Of a stretch of DNA of 64,000 nt, positions 1-11,649 are shown piece by piece (the stretch's first letter is position 1; every line of letters starts with the position of its first letter). The stretch comes from Dactylis glomerata (taxonomy: Eukaryota; Streptophyta; Magnoliopsida; Poales; Poaceae). The notes below the pieces were generated by a model, which did no database searches, was not told the DNA's origin, and saw only the letters and a program-made list of their open reading frames with translations. Position numbers and translations under genes: made by a program. The stretch spans positions 2,126,509 through 2,190,508 of the forward strand of contig QXEO01002102.1 in assembly GCA_007115705.1 (NCBI GenBank), given 5' to 3'.

Positions 1-300
1 CGGCGCGGGGCGGAAAAGGTTCCGGCGGCACTCCTCCTCCACCTCCCGGCGTCCGTTCGTCCAACGGCGGCCGAACGTGGTGGCGCCACCCGCGTCCAGT
101 AGCTCGCCGGCGGAGCTGGCTACGTCGAACGGGAGCGAACTTGGGGAAGAGAAGATGTCTGGGAGCTTGCTGGGGACGGTGTGAGTTCACTCATGTGCTC
201 GGAGGGGCTTTTTATAGGCCAGAAGGGCGCGGGGGCTAGGGTTTCCAGTGGTGGCCGGGGCGGGGTGTCTGGCGATGTGCACGGGCAAAGCCGGGCGCGG
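1..300 (-). promoter_or_regulatory. Possible minus-strand promoter and leader at window edge
   Basis: Read on the minus strand, a TATA-like box (tataaaaa, around 211-218) is followed by a GC-rich leader running off the window at position 1. A short frame begins with an ATG at about 195 and stops after about 25 codons, so it looks like leader rather than protein. The gene or element that would be expressed lies outside the window. Some Triticeae transposon genes have similar leaders, so this may not be a host promoter. Confidence 0.3.
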
Positions 301-1175
301 CGGCCTTGGGGACGTGCTGGCGGGGTGTTGTCTCGGCGATGGGGCACTGTGGGCATGCTCTGGCGAGCTCATGCCGGTCGGCATCGTGCAGAGAGCAGAG
401 GGAAAGAGAGGGGGTCCGGGTGTGTTCTTCCTCTTCTCCTCCATGTCTCACAGCCTGGGTCGGGGCAGGGGAGGCTGGGGCTCGACCAAGGGATGTCCAC
501 GAGCATGGCTACAGGGCTAGGGCAAATGTGAACAGCGTCGGCCACAGTAGAGTCGATTTTCCTGGATTTTTGCCCACCAGGTGTTCGACACAATGCCCGC
601 AAGAATTCAAAATTCAAATTTTTGAAAAGTTTCACTTTGGGTTGTCAACATATTAAACAAGGATTCCAAAACTATTTTTGTTCTGAAGAAATATCATGTT
701 TTGCAAAAAAATAATTTGAAAATAGGGTTTTGTTGCTGAATCAGATTCAAACTTTGGCAGATGTTTGAGTTAGGTTAGAGTTTGAATTTTTTCTTAAAAC
801 TTCTTGGTCCAGTTAGTATGCAGCCTGGTCAAGCTCAACTAACTGACCACACCCTTACTTGAGTTACAGATTTCTTAATCTAAGTGTCCAAAGTAGGGTA
901 GTCAATAATATTTTCTAGATCAAACCTTTCTTCTCTTTTTCTTTATTTCTTTTGTTTCTGGTTTCTTGAGCTCTTATAGTTCTTCTTTAATGCTTCTGTT
1001 GGTTCAGTTTGCATTAACTAAATATTGCACAACAAATTCTAACACACATGAAATCATAAAAGACATATAATAGAATTTCATGCATACATGCAATATGAGA
1101 TGATAAAGTTTTATCTAGGTCCAAAATTTAGAACTTTACTTAATAGGAAATGGATTACAAATTTTTGAGTTGTTA
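301..1175. other. Unassigned intergenic DNA
   Basis: The stretch is GC-rich up to about 550 and then AT-rich, with runs such as aaattcaaatttttgaaa. I see no credible coding frame, terminal repeats or RNA gene. It ends where an LTR fragment begins. Confidence 0.4.
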
Positions 1176-1435
1176 CAGTCGAGATACGAATTCTTACCGT
1201 ATGTTGATATTGTAATCTGTATCGGACCCTACCCGATCCTCGAGACCTGGCCACCTATATATAGGGGCCGGGAGGGGACGGTGTAGGGCAGATTGAAAGC
1301 AAGCCAGGTTCAACACCCAAGGTTACTTTCGATATACACCTATTTCGACTAACTTTACCTTCGAGTTCATCCAACGCCCTATCTCCCCGATCCTAAGTCC
1401 TTCATCTAGGACATTTGTCGAGTTAACCCTCGTCA
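1176..1435 (+). mobile_element. Truncated gypsy LTR, plus orientation
   Basis: This 260-bp block is the inverted counterpart of 2585-2848. Shared landmarks are a TATA region (cctatatataggggccg), the string gatcctaagtccttcatct and the LTR end gttaaccctcgtca. The first third of the LTR is missing, and no primer-binding site follows its 3' end, so it looks like the remnant of a 3' LTR. It abuts an oppositely oriented gag fragment of the same family. Confidence 0.65.
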
Positions 1436-2547
1436 GTTGCCTACCATCTTCAGTCCATTTAGCGCTGCTCGGTGCATATGTTCCCTCGGGTCTCCTGGAT
1501 TTGGTCGTGTCGTATGCAAGTACGCTTGAGCTGCCACTAATGCTGCTTCCGGAGTTTTTGGGATGATATTTCCTTGCTCGTCGACCGATAGGAAGGACGA
1601 GTCGAGGTTTTTAGAGATGCTTTGCTTTTCTAAGTATTCTAGATTCTCATACCTTGAACCATGTCGACGATACCTTCTGTTTGTATATGATGCATCACTA
1701 CGTGCTCTGCGAGCAGCTTCACTTGCTGCAATGGCTTAGTCCTTCCTTTTTTGTATTTCGATCCTCTCTTTTGATAATTGTTTCGCCCGTTGCCTTAGGG
1801 CGTAATGGTACCCCAAGAGCATATTTTGGCTAGAGTTTGTTGGTATTGGCGTGCCATGCTCCACGGCTGTGTTGATTGTTCTCCACTCTTCTTCTTATAG
1901 TCGAACTTTTACCCTCATTGCGAGGGAGTCAGCGGTTTCTCCTTCTGCTAAATGATTCGCTCTTCTGTTTATATTTGGTGGATTAAGTACTGGGTTGTTG
2001 TTGTCGTCGAGTTCTTCTGAATTATCTTCTGCGATGGCGAGTATCTGATACCGATTGTCGAGCTTGCTGTTGTGACTTGAGAAGATCAAATTATCGTCTT
2101 CAGAAAGTTCTAGTCCTGTTTTCCAGGAGTCTATTGATTGATCTGAGTTGTCATCGTGTAGATTGTGAGATCTTCGATTTGTACTTCTAAGTCAAAATTC
2201 TCCATTGTTTCGTCGCCTCCTGCGCTTTTTCCTTCTTTTGCTTCTGCTAAGCTGACCGGCGAGTTTACCTCGCTAGAAGAGCCTTCTGATGATTCCGACA
2301 TTGCTGTTGTTTCGGGTTCACTTGCCGACGGATCCACTATCATCGGATGTGAAAGGCGAATTGAACCTAATGATCCAACACGAAAGTTTAGACTTCTGAT
2401 CGTCAAATCCATATCTTGATCCATGCTCTCGAATACTTGCGTGAAACTTGACTGGTGAGGTTGAAAATCGACGGTTCTGAAGGGTATCTGAATTTCGTCG
2501 ACTTGCAAGTTGTTGTTGGCTGAAAGCGAAAAAGCTGTCGAGTTCAT
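1436..2547 (-). pseudogene. Gypsy gag N-terminal fragment (first copy)
   Basis: A minus-strand gag region begins at an ATG at 2547, just after a primer-binding-like ttggcgccgaccgtgggga next to the LTR at 2585-2919. A frame runs to 2131. After a frameshift it resumes through 2089-1895, which encodes an acidic, Ser/Glu-rich region containing EDNSEELDDNNNPVLNPPN. The second copy at 4426-6769 has the matching motif GDSSEELDGNNNPIINPTN, so both come from one family. The fragment is cut off at 1436 by the inverted LTR piece, and protease and polymerase are absent. Gag would form the virus-like particle of the element; this copy cannot encode a full protein. Confidence 0.6.
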
Positions 2548-2584
2548 GATGCCAACGCCCAGAGTCCCCACGGTCGGCGCCAAT

Positions 2585-2919
2585 TAACGAGGGGTTAACT
2601 CAACAAATGTCCTAGATGAAGGACTTAGGATCGGGGAGATAGGGCGTCGGATGAACTCGGAGGTAAAATCAGTCAAACAAGGTGGCTATGAAAGTAAACA
2701 TGGGTGAAGAACCTGGCTTGCTTTCAATCTGGCCTACACCGTCCCCTCCTGGCCCCTATATATAGGTGGCCAGGTCTCGAGGATCGGGTAGGGTCCGATA
2801 CAGATTACAATATCGACATACAGTAAGAACTCGTATTTCGACTAGTATTACAATTGGGCCTAGCTTAACGGGCCTCAGGGGTACTCAACTAACGGGCTCT
2901 ATTATCTATACCCTTGTCA
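2585..2919 (-). mobile_element. 5' LTR of minus-strand gypsy fragment
   Basis: This LTR of about 335 bp, read on the minus strand, starts tgacaagggtat at 2919 and ends near 2585, beside the primer-binding-like sequence. It contains a TATA box (ctatatataggtgg on the plus strand, around 2755-2768). It matches LTR copies at 6807-7160 and 15181-15537. Immediately right of it the sequence switches to a different LTR family, so it probably inserted there. Confidence 0.65.
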
Positions 2920-3284
2920 TGCACTGTTTACTTTACTCGCATACTACTATCACTTTCCACTCGATACGCTCATACCCTTTGTTTCAAGCAAACCGGTGAG
3001 ATTGACAACCTCATCATAAGTTGGGAACAAAGTATTTGGTTGTGTTGTGTGCAGGTTCCACGTTGCTATTAGTTGAAGACACGCTAACAAGATATCGTTA
3101 ACGGCACCCTTGTTGGAGTGTCACTAGGCTAGCAAGCATCACCTTCTTGAGTTTGGCTTTTTCCTACTGGTTCGATTAAACCTTGGTTTCTTACTGAGGG
3201 AAAAACTTGCTGCTATATTCATCATACCTTCCTCTTGGGGTTTCCCAACTGGCTGGTCATTTACTTCATCATCACCGCGCCATC
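2920..3284 (+). mobile_element. 3' fragment of an element A/C-type LTR
   Basis: From cactgtttactttactcg to the end gcgccatc this follows the terminal 360 bp of the LTRs of elements A and C (compare 36544-36903), including caagcaaaccggtgagatt and cttcctcttggggtttccc. A central block of about 60 bp differs from both, so it represents a divergent relative. The rest of the LTR and any internal region are missing. Confidence 0.65.
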
Positions 3285-4425
3285 TATAGCAATCACCTGG
3301 CCGCGCCAGGCCATGGTGTGGGCCCATTGGGTGCCCTCTAACATCGCCCTTCCGCCTATAAATTCCCTCCGACGTGAAAACCCTAGAGTCTGGCATCCAT
3401 CCACGAAATGTTCCGCAGCGCCGCCGCCATCGAAGACCAATTTCGGGGGACAAAAGTCTTTGTTTCGGCACCCTCACGGACGGGGAATTGCCCCCGGAAC
3501 CATCTCCATCGACTCCACCGCCATCTCCATCGCCGTTGCTGACTCCCATGATGAGGAGGGAGTAGTTCTCCCTTGAGGCTAAGGGCTCTACCGGTAGCTA
3601 TGTGTTCATCTCTCTCTCCCATGGTGTGATCTTTATGTGATCATGAGCTTTGTAATCTAGTTGAATTCGTAGATGTTACTCTTCATTTATTATGCTACTC
3701 AAGTGCTTTTATTAATGTAATCTTTGGAGACACCTTGTCCCACGATGTGAAGTTGATAGTGTGCACATCGTGTGTGGCTCTTAGGCTAAATTTTGCAGTA
3801 ATACTTATCATGGGTTATGATTTGAGTTGAATGTCTCTATGAATTGTGGTGTTTATCTGGAACCGTCTAGTGCACTCAAGGTGACAGTGTGGGGTAATCT
3901 AGATTGGGGAATGCGAACTTTAAGGAGAGCTTTTATAGCCCTACACATGATTAGTGTTCGTTATCCAACCAGAGAGTAGTTTAGTGTAGCATAGTGAAGA
4001 AAGATATTTATGTGTTCAATTATGTTATCTTTGTAGAGTGTCCACTAGTGAAAGTATGATCCTTAGGCCTTGTTTCTAAGCATTGAAACACCGTTTACAA
4101 CCAGTTTTGCTACATGTTTGCTTGCAGGCATTTTTATTTCAGATTGCAATTACCTTATAATCATCCATATTATTTGTATTTCACTATCTCTTTGTCGAAC
4201 TAGTGCACCTATACACCTGACAAGTGTATTGGGTGTGTTGGGGACACAAGAGACTTTTTGTATCTTAATTGTAGGGTTGGTTGAGAGGGATATCTTTGAC
4301 CTCTTCCTCCCTAAGTTTGATAAACCATGGGTGATCCACTTAAGGGAAACTTGCTGTTGTTCTACAAACCTCTGCACTTGGAGGCCCAACACTGTCTACA
4401 AGAATAGAAGCATTTGTAGACATCA
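3285..4425 (+). mobile_element. 5'-truncated gypsy LTR, plus orientation
   Basis: The block holds a GC-rich hairpin-like segment (ggccgcgccaggcc), a promoter-like ccgcctataaattccctc near 3352, and a typical LTR body (tgtaatctttggagacacct, gtgatccacttaagggaaac). It ends tagacatca at 4425. The composition matches what I recall of Triticeae gypsy LTRs of the WHAM/Sabrina group. Its 5' part is missing, and it abuts a minus-strand gag fragment at 4426. Family naming is from memory. Confidence 0.55.
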
Positions 4426-6769
4426 CTCCTCTATATCCTTGATTTTTTGCTTTGGCTTGCTTGAATCCTACCGCTTCTTGCAGCTTAAGAAATGTCCTAC
4501 AATCTTTTATTGCATGTCTTGACACTCTTTTTCCGTCGACGTACGTGTAGTGCATGTGGCATGGTCCATTGAGCATATAGTCTGGCGATTGATTTTATTC
4601 TCTTGAACCCCTTGGTCAGAACTATTTGTTGCTGCCTGAGTCATCTCTGTTGTCATTGCGATACCCGCTATTTCGGCGGTCATCACTTTGATAGTTGTTT
4701 TCTTTGTACCCTGCGGCTACTTGGCTGTGAGAGCCGTAGTTGTCGTAATTGCGGGATCATCATCTCCGGTTGTTGTACCTGTTTGACATGTCATCTTCGG
4801 GTGATCGAGTTTTCTTTTTTTGATATGTGTCCTCTCCGTCTGTGAATATGTTTGCTACATCCATGAGTTCTGCCATTGTTTTTGGTTTTATCCAGCCCAT
4901 CTCTTCGACGAAATCTGCCCGATGGAGCCCTTGTGTGAAGGCATCAATTGCTCTCTCGTCAGAGATGTCTTCAGCTGAGTTTTGGATTATACTCCAACGT
5001 TGTATATATGATCGTAGTGTCTCCCCTGATTTTTGGGTGCAAGCTTTGAGTTCCTCGGTTGATGCTTGCCTTTTGTAAGTTGACTTGAAATTGCTTATAA
5101 ATTGCTTGGCAAGCTCGTCCCAGCTCCCTATTGTTTCTTTTTTGAGTTTGCCTAACCATGACCGTGCTGCCCCGGTGAGGTGTAATTGCAGGCTTTGCAT
5201 TGCTGTTTCCTCTGAGCTCCCGAGTATTTGTACTGCTTGCAAATAATCCGATATCCACGACTGTGGCTCCTGTGACCCGTCATACTTCTGCTGATCGTGA
5301 GGTAACTTGAACTCTATTGGGTACTGACATCTTGCGAACTCTTCGGGTAAAGCATGCTGCTCCCATCTCTATTTCATTGTCATCATTGTCGTATGTGTAT
5401 CTTGGAGATTTGGATCTCTGGCTTCCTCCTTGTTGTGGGCTGTTGTAGCGCATTGGTGATGGAGATCGCGATCTTCGACTCTACTTCTGTGCCAAAGACT
5501 ATTGTGACGGCATGGTGACTTGTCTTTATTCGGGGATTGAGAGTTGCGGATTCCCTCGTGACGACGCGGTGCTTCATCTCTTGCTTTTAACTTATCTCAT
5601 ACTAACCCTAGTCCTTGCAATGCTGCTCTATGCATATATTCTTGTGGGTCCCCTAGTGTTGGTTGTGTGGTGAACAAGTAAGCTTATGCTGCTACGAGTG
5701 ACGCTTCTGGTGTCTTTGCTATAATATTCCCTTGCTCATCGACTAATAAGAAAGATGAGTCAAGATTTCATGATAGATTCCTTCTATCAGCATACCTGAG
5801 GTTGTCCATCCGAGATCTGTGCCTATGGTGCCTTCCACTGTTTGTGTATGATGTGTTGCTCCTTTCTGCATGGAATGCTATGCTTGCCGCGCTGACTGAC
5901 TCTCGTCTTTTTCTGATTTTGCTTTTGTCCTTCTCCAACTGTTGCGACTGCTGATGTAACGCATAGTGATATCCCAAAAGTACATATCTTCTTGCGTCAA
6001 TTGGAATAGCTGCATTGTTGTTGACTGTTGCCCTAATCGTTTCCCACTCTAGTACTATTAGCTAAACTTTCACTCTATTTTGTTATAGATTCTGCGGTGT
6101 CTCCCTCTGCCGTGTGATTTGCTCCTCTTCTGACGTTTGTTGGGTTGATGATTGGGTTGTTGTTACCGTCAAGTTCTTCTGACGAGTCACCAATGATTGC
6201 ATATACTTGGTATTTGCCATGGACATCTCCATTGGAACCCAAAGAGAAGATTTTTTGCTTGTCGTCATAGAGTTCTAGTCCCATCTTCCATGTATCTTCA
6301 GAATTGTTGGAGACATTGCCGCAACAGACCATGAAATCCACTTCTGAATAGTTGTTTGATTGGTTGAAATTTTCATCGGAACCCATATCTGAGTAACTCG
6401 ATGATTCCTCGACGTCTAAATTCTCCATGATTTCGTCAAGTTCTTCAACTGTGCTTCCTTGTTTCGACTTGATGTTGATCTGCGAGTTTACCTTGCTGGA
6501 TGAGCTGACCGATGTTTCTGGAGTTGCCACGATTGTGGTTGTTCCTACCGACGGACTAATTTTATTGGATCTAAAAGGCAAACTGAGCGTAGAGATCCGA
6601 CATGAAAGTTGAAGCTCCCGATCGTCAGATCCATCTCCTGATCTATGTTTGCTAAGACCAGAGCTAGGGTTAGTCGATGTGGTTGAAAATCTACGGCTCC
6701 AAAGGTGATCTAGTTTCCATCGATCTTTGAGTTGCTCTTTGAAAAAAGCGAAAAACCTGCCAAATTCAT
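4426..6769 (-). pseudogene. Gypsy gag polyprotein fragment (second copy)
   Basis: Minus-strand gag begins at an ATG at 6769, beside the primer-binding-like ttggtgccaaccatgggga. The first open section (6581-6075) is the acidic N-terminal region. The retrotransposon gag domain lies at 5242-4760, with LHLTGAARSWLGKLKKETIG and YIQRWSIIQNSAEDI as landmarks. A last section (about 4576-4430) has the LNGPCHMHYT..HAIKDC arrangement typical of this gag type. Several frameshifts and stops separate the parts. The element ends at 4426 against the LTR fragment, so protease, reverse transcriptase and integrase are missing. It is homologous to the shorter copy at 1436-2547. Confidence 0.65.
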
Positions 6770-6806
6770 AATTCCGACGCCCAAGCTCCCCATGGTTGGC
6801 ACCAAT

Positions 6807-7160
6807 TGATGAGGGTTAACTCGGCAAATGTCCTAGATGAAGGACTTAGGATCGGGGGAAGACGACGTCGGATGAACTCGAAGGTAGGGTTTCACACAAA
6901 CAAGGCGAATATCGAGAGTAAAACTTAGAATCAATCTCAGCTCAATCTCAATGTGTCCCTGGCCGGCCTCTCCTGGCCCCTATTTATAGGTGGCCAGGTC
7001 CTGATGAACCGGTTGGGTTCAATACAAATTACAATACGAGTTACAATACGATCTCATATTTTGTCTATGACTATACTTGGGCCTAGTTTCCATGGACTTC
7101 TACCCGAAGGGGCCCCAGGGGTACTAAGATAATGGACCTTGTGTAGTCATACCCTTGTCA
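6807..7160 (-). mobile_element. 5' LTR of second minus-strand gypsy fragment
   Basis: This 354-bp LTR, read on the minus strand, starts tgacaagggtatgac at 7160 and ends ttaaccctcatca at 6807. A TATA region (ctatttataggtggcc on the plus strand) lies around 6980. The ends are canonical TG and CA. The primer-binding region lies immediately inside, at 6785-6806. Confidence 0.7.
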
Positions 7161-7389
7161 ATAACACTACATGCTGATCTAGATATATTTAATGTAATGT
7201 AGATATATTAATTATTTAAGACTTCAACGAAACACACAAATTAACCAATTTTAAAAATACATCACATGATATGTACATTGTTTCATGTCTCACACGTGAC
7301 AGCTAACAAGTATGGTTACATACTAAAGCTAGTCTAATATAGTAATTATTTTAATAGTGGACACTCTCCCTTGTATGTTCTTGCTCCCA
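7161..7389. other. AT-rich spacer
   Basis: Low-complexity AT-rich DNA between an LTR and the F-box pseudogene. No feature seen. Confidence 0.4.
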
Positions 7390-8628
7390 CCATCTTGCTT
7401 GTCTTCTTGATCTACAATCCTCATCATATTTGTTGCTTGCATACAATAAAAATGGTCATCATAAATGATAGGCATATGAATTACATGCACATATGTTAAA
7501 TACAAATGTGCACACTAACCTGGTACCATAGTAAAAGGATATATGGTGCATGAATCAAGGTAACCATAGATCTTTTTCCACTAGTAGTTCTTAAAATTTA
7601 ATTGGTATACTCCATTCTTCACCCTTACAACCAAGATATCTCTATCTTCACATGCGCATTGTATCTTTGGTTTACATCTCCCATTATAGAATAGAGACAT
7701 GTCCAATACTAGGAGATTAGAAAAATCAACTTCTCTTTCAAGAATCCATACATGATCGATTGCTGATGATCTTACACTGCACTAGGTTCGTAGTGTAAAG
7801 TCTCTCAGAATGGCAAGACCAACACCCCCATTCTTCCCCTTGATGGTGTGAAGCCTGTGATTTAATATATCATCATGTGTCTCTTGAGGACACTGGACAT
7901 AGTACAGAGCCTTAGTCGTGTTGTCAAAGGCAATGATATTTTCATATGTCGTTACCCAGTATAAAACATCGCCTATGAGAGTTGCCGGACTCGATGCACG
8001 TACACAGGCTACCTCTATTCATGGCATGGCTGCAATTAAATCCCATCTGCGTGTTTCTGATGAGTACCTCATTAGCTGTACAATTTTTTTGTTTGTTGTT
8101 ATCCAAAAAATGCAGAAATTGCTTGTGTGACAATTGTGGGTAAATGATGCATCATGGTTGCTGGAATAGATAATTGTGCTGTTGAACAGAGTCTGGAAGC
8201 TACGCCATGATGGTTTGCATATGAAGGTATCTATGTTCCTAATTGGATCCCGGACTAACATGGAAGGAGATGTTGAACAATTAAGTAACACACACCCATG
8301 ATGGCATGCTAGGAGACGTAGGATTCCATATATGCTACCATCACTGTCACTACCAGTCTCATCGATATTGTATTTATCCATGAGTGGCAACTTTGGCAAG
8401 ATGTTTGGTTCAAGAACATGCTCTATGATAAAACAACGATCACTGTCACCGCTCCTGGAAAAAAAACCTAGCAATAGGGTTCCTCCATGGTGTGATAGGC
8501 TTAGCTCTCTGAAACCATGGCTTCTGATTAGTCTTCTCCATAATGGCAGGAATTCTGAGAAGAATCTGAGCCACCAAGTCTAATGGCGGGTCGTCTAGTG
8601 TTGTTTTGCTTCGATTTGACGGTGTCAT
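7390..8628 (-). pseudogene. F-box protein pseudogene
   Basis: From an ATG at 8628 the minus strand encodes a short N-terminus with the F-box start DLVAQILLRIP. The rest of the F-box is replaced by about 27 unrelated residues. After a frameshift near 8460 the frame continues (8474-8019) as the associated domain of grass F-box proteins: LGFF, then RRWDLIAAMP. A stop follows, then an in-frame continuation GDVLYWVTTYENIIAFD down to about 7780. An F-box protein would bind SKP1 and recruit targets to an SCF ubiquitin ligase, but this copy lacks a complete F-box and has a frameshift and a stop. It is probably a relic of a large, fast-evolving family. Confidence 0.6.
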
Positions 8629-9080
8629 TTCCCATAAACAGATGCATGGATATAAGATTGAGGATGGCGTTGACCTAGTTAATCCCCAATGGAAATGTAT
8701 TTTTTAGATCAATCCATTGTAAATGTATTTACCAATCCCAGTGCCCTGGATGATTAATTAACCACTACGTTAGGTGCATACCAGCATCGGGCGATGTGGT
8801 AGTCATGAGTGAAACGTCATGGAAGGGGTGCGGCGTGGTCGATGGCGGCTCGACGGCGAGGTGGACGCGGCTTAGTTGAGATAGGAAGGCGAGGACGATG
8901 GGTGGAGGGAAATCTACAAGGCATATAAGAGGAGTTGCAGCACAAGGCTGAAGTGCGCGCCGACAGGTAGGGTGGGGATGGGTTGCCGGCGAGATTCAAC
9001 TGAATCTGGTCAAGAGGAGAGGCCAGCTCGAGGTTATGGAGAACGGAGGGGATGGCTGAGTGCGTCAATATGATGGATGA
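8629..9080. other. Region upstream of F-box pseudogene
   Basis: This is upstream of the pseudogene on its own strand. The part 8817-9068 is GC-richer, with an 83-codon minus frame of biased composition, and may be remnant leader or promoter sequence. I do not recognise a protein. Confidence 0.3.
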
Positions 9081-11317
9081 GCTCCCTGAAGTTCTTTTTT
9101 AACATTCAAAAAAAATTAAATTTTGAACTTCAATTTTTTTAGAAATAATATCAGAATGTGGTCTATGATTTGTTCTACCTGTGTGTGAATTTGTATTATG
9201 AAATACCATGTATTATGACCTCAAAAAAAATAACAAAATTCCAGATGCGGGAACAAAATTTCAGATCTTGGAATATATTCCAAATTTTGTACAATTTGTC
9301 TTTTTTGCTGAGCCTATAATACAAGGTATTTCACATTAAAATTTTGCATGCCCATAGTGTATATATTTTACTACATCCACATATATTTTTTTAGAATTTT
9401 TTGGAACTTTAAAATTCCAATTTGAAAAAATATCAAAAAAGGGTTGCATGGTGCTTGTGCTCCAATCCGATTTTTTTGGACTTCTTTTTCCTCCTCCTTC
9501 CCAATTTGTTGACTCAACTTGATGTAGATACAATGTATCTTCACATATGAGTCTAGATACAGATGTACTAATCGACGCATCATATTCAAGGTGGACTGCC
9601 TACTTATTCTGTCATGTGGCATCGATTAAATGGGTATAGAAGTAGTATGTTAGACAAAACCAAGTCACTTATTTTGGAAAAAGAATATTACTTATGTTGC
9701 AAGCTAACTAGGGCAACTTTGTTTAGATGCAGATGTATGTACTAACTTCGATTCATGTTATTTTGCCGCTAATATGGATGTATCTAGGCGTATATTCATA
9801 GGTACATCCATATCTATACAAAGCTGGGCAATTCGTATGTTTCAAATTAACTGACTCAGCTTTGTCTAGGTTTGGGTTAGACAAATCTAGAAAAAGTTGG
9901 GTCAACTATTTTGGAATGGGGGCAATAGTATTATATATTTTGATGTACATATATAACATCGCGAAGGTTGATTCTGTCAAGTTGTTGGAATGTATCATGT
10001 ACCAACTATTGTCGTACCTTGTTGTGATTTTTTGAGAGGTGTCATAAAACTAGTTGTATAATGAAAATGTATTATCATCTTTTTAATTCTTGACAATGGA
10101 GATATTTTTAGGGGGCATATAAATTCCCACCAATAACTGCCCAAAACCCTTTATTTTTATATAAAGACATATTATTGGTATATCATTGGTTAGAGCAGAA
10201 ATGTCATGCCAATTCTGAGGGCATACGATTTAAACTCAATTAATTTTCTGCCTAGAGGCCTAATATGGCTATATAATGTTGGCTACTATAGTAAAATCCA
10301 TGCGTAAACAACTTCAAAGTGGCACAACTCCCTTCATATCAATATCTCGCTTGAAGATTCTGTGGTCTCTATAGTCGAAAGTCCAAATTCAAAGCCACCA
10401 AACCAACTAATTAGGGTGGTCTCTAAAGTGGAAAGTCCCAATATCACTACATGTACTTATTTTGAGCTAGTAATGTTGTTGCTAAGATATAGTCTACATA
10501 AAATACACATAACAGTTAGAGTACTTATGATGAGAAGATAGTCTGTTTTATCGTTTAGAAAGTCAGAGCTAACTTTCTGTCACGACTTTTTTGACTATTT
10601 TTTAGTTGGCCATTACTATCTAACATAAAATTAAAAGCATTAAAATCACACAACAACTAGAATCACCGCTCAAGTACGATGCCCCTTTAGTACTTGTGTG
10701 GTGTCATAATATTTGCATGAATGTATAATAAGGCTATTAAAAAATAGTGAAATCTCGAAACACCTCTGATGTGGCACATTCCTTCGTAAGCGTGATGTTA
10801 TCGCTTTGAATACTAATTTAGGGCTATCTAGTGCATAAGAATGACAATTTTATCCATGGGTACAGGTACCTATGGGTACGTACCCTCGTTGGCAGGCTAT
10901 ATGGCTTGTTTTTATACCCATGGGCACCCATAGCCTATCTGTTAAGTCACAGGTATGGCATGTGTGTAGCCTTTCTAGCCATGTGTATACCCATACCATA
11001 TCCGTTTATCCCAACATCTAGACCTAGAGCAATCCAGTAGCGCTGGGATAGTTGTTAAAGGAGATGGGATGTCCCACACCACAATTACTCAATGTAATTA
11101 AACCTTGGCTATAATTCTATCAGGTTGCCAGGTTACGGTGACTGAAATCCTAGCCACCCATTGTGTTACCGATGAATGTAAAAGGGTATATCATATATTA
11201 TATTTTGATCCCTCCATCGGGTACACAATGAGTAGGGTATGGATACGGGTAAATTTCCATACATGTTGGGTGCGGATATGGGTATATATGTCTTTACATG
11301 GTAGTTTTCGTTTTGTA
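9081..11317. other. AT-rich intergenic DNA with MITE-like relics
   Basis: No credible coding frame. Strings such as gacaaatctagaaaaagttg and ggatgtatctag near 9780-9930 resemble the inner parts of degenerate Stowaway MITEs. The part 10850-11290 is rich in gggtac/tacccatgg inverted motifs. No clean element ends could be defined. Confidence 0.35.
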
Positions 11318-11448
11318 TTCCCTCTGACCCATATTACTTGTCGTTGATTTTAGTTTTTGTTTTCTTCTCCTTTCGACCCATATTATTTGTCGGTGATTTA
11401 GTTCTACTTTGTACTAAACCAGTGACAAGTAATATGGGTCGGAGGGAG
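11318..11448. mobile_element. Stowaway-type MITE
   Basis: A 131-bp element flanked by TA dinucleotides (11316-11317 and 11449-11450). Its ends are inverted copies: ttccctctgacccatattac on the left and gtaatatgggtcggagggag on the right. A second copy of the left end (cctttcgacccatattattt, near 11370) sits inside. Stowaway MITEs are non-autonomous and are moved by mariner-type transposases. No coding capacity is present. Confidence 0.85.
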
Positions 11449-11649
11449 TAACTTATATGTACAGTAGTTCCCCCCAATTGTAAAGCATTGATGCATGCAA
11501 AAATCATGCATGAACTTTGTAGTTTATTGTTACATATTCCATCATATATACATGTTATGAGATGTTATAATCATGGTTTGCATTGATTTTGGGGATTTTC
11601 TAAACAATCCCCTCTCTTGTGGTTTTAACTCTCTTTGTGAGAAAATGCT
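11449..11649. other. Spacer
   Basis: Short AT-rich stretch between the MITE and retrotransposon-derived coding remains. No feature seen. Confidence 0.35.
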
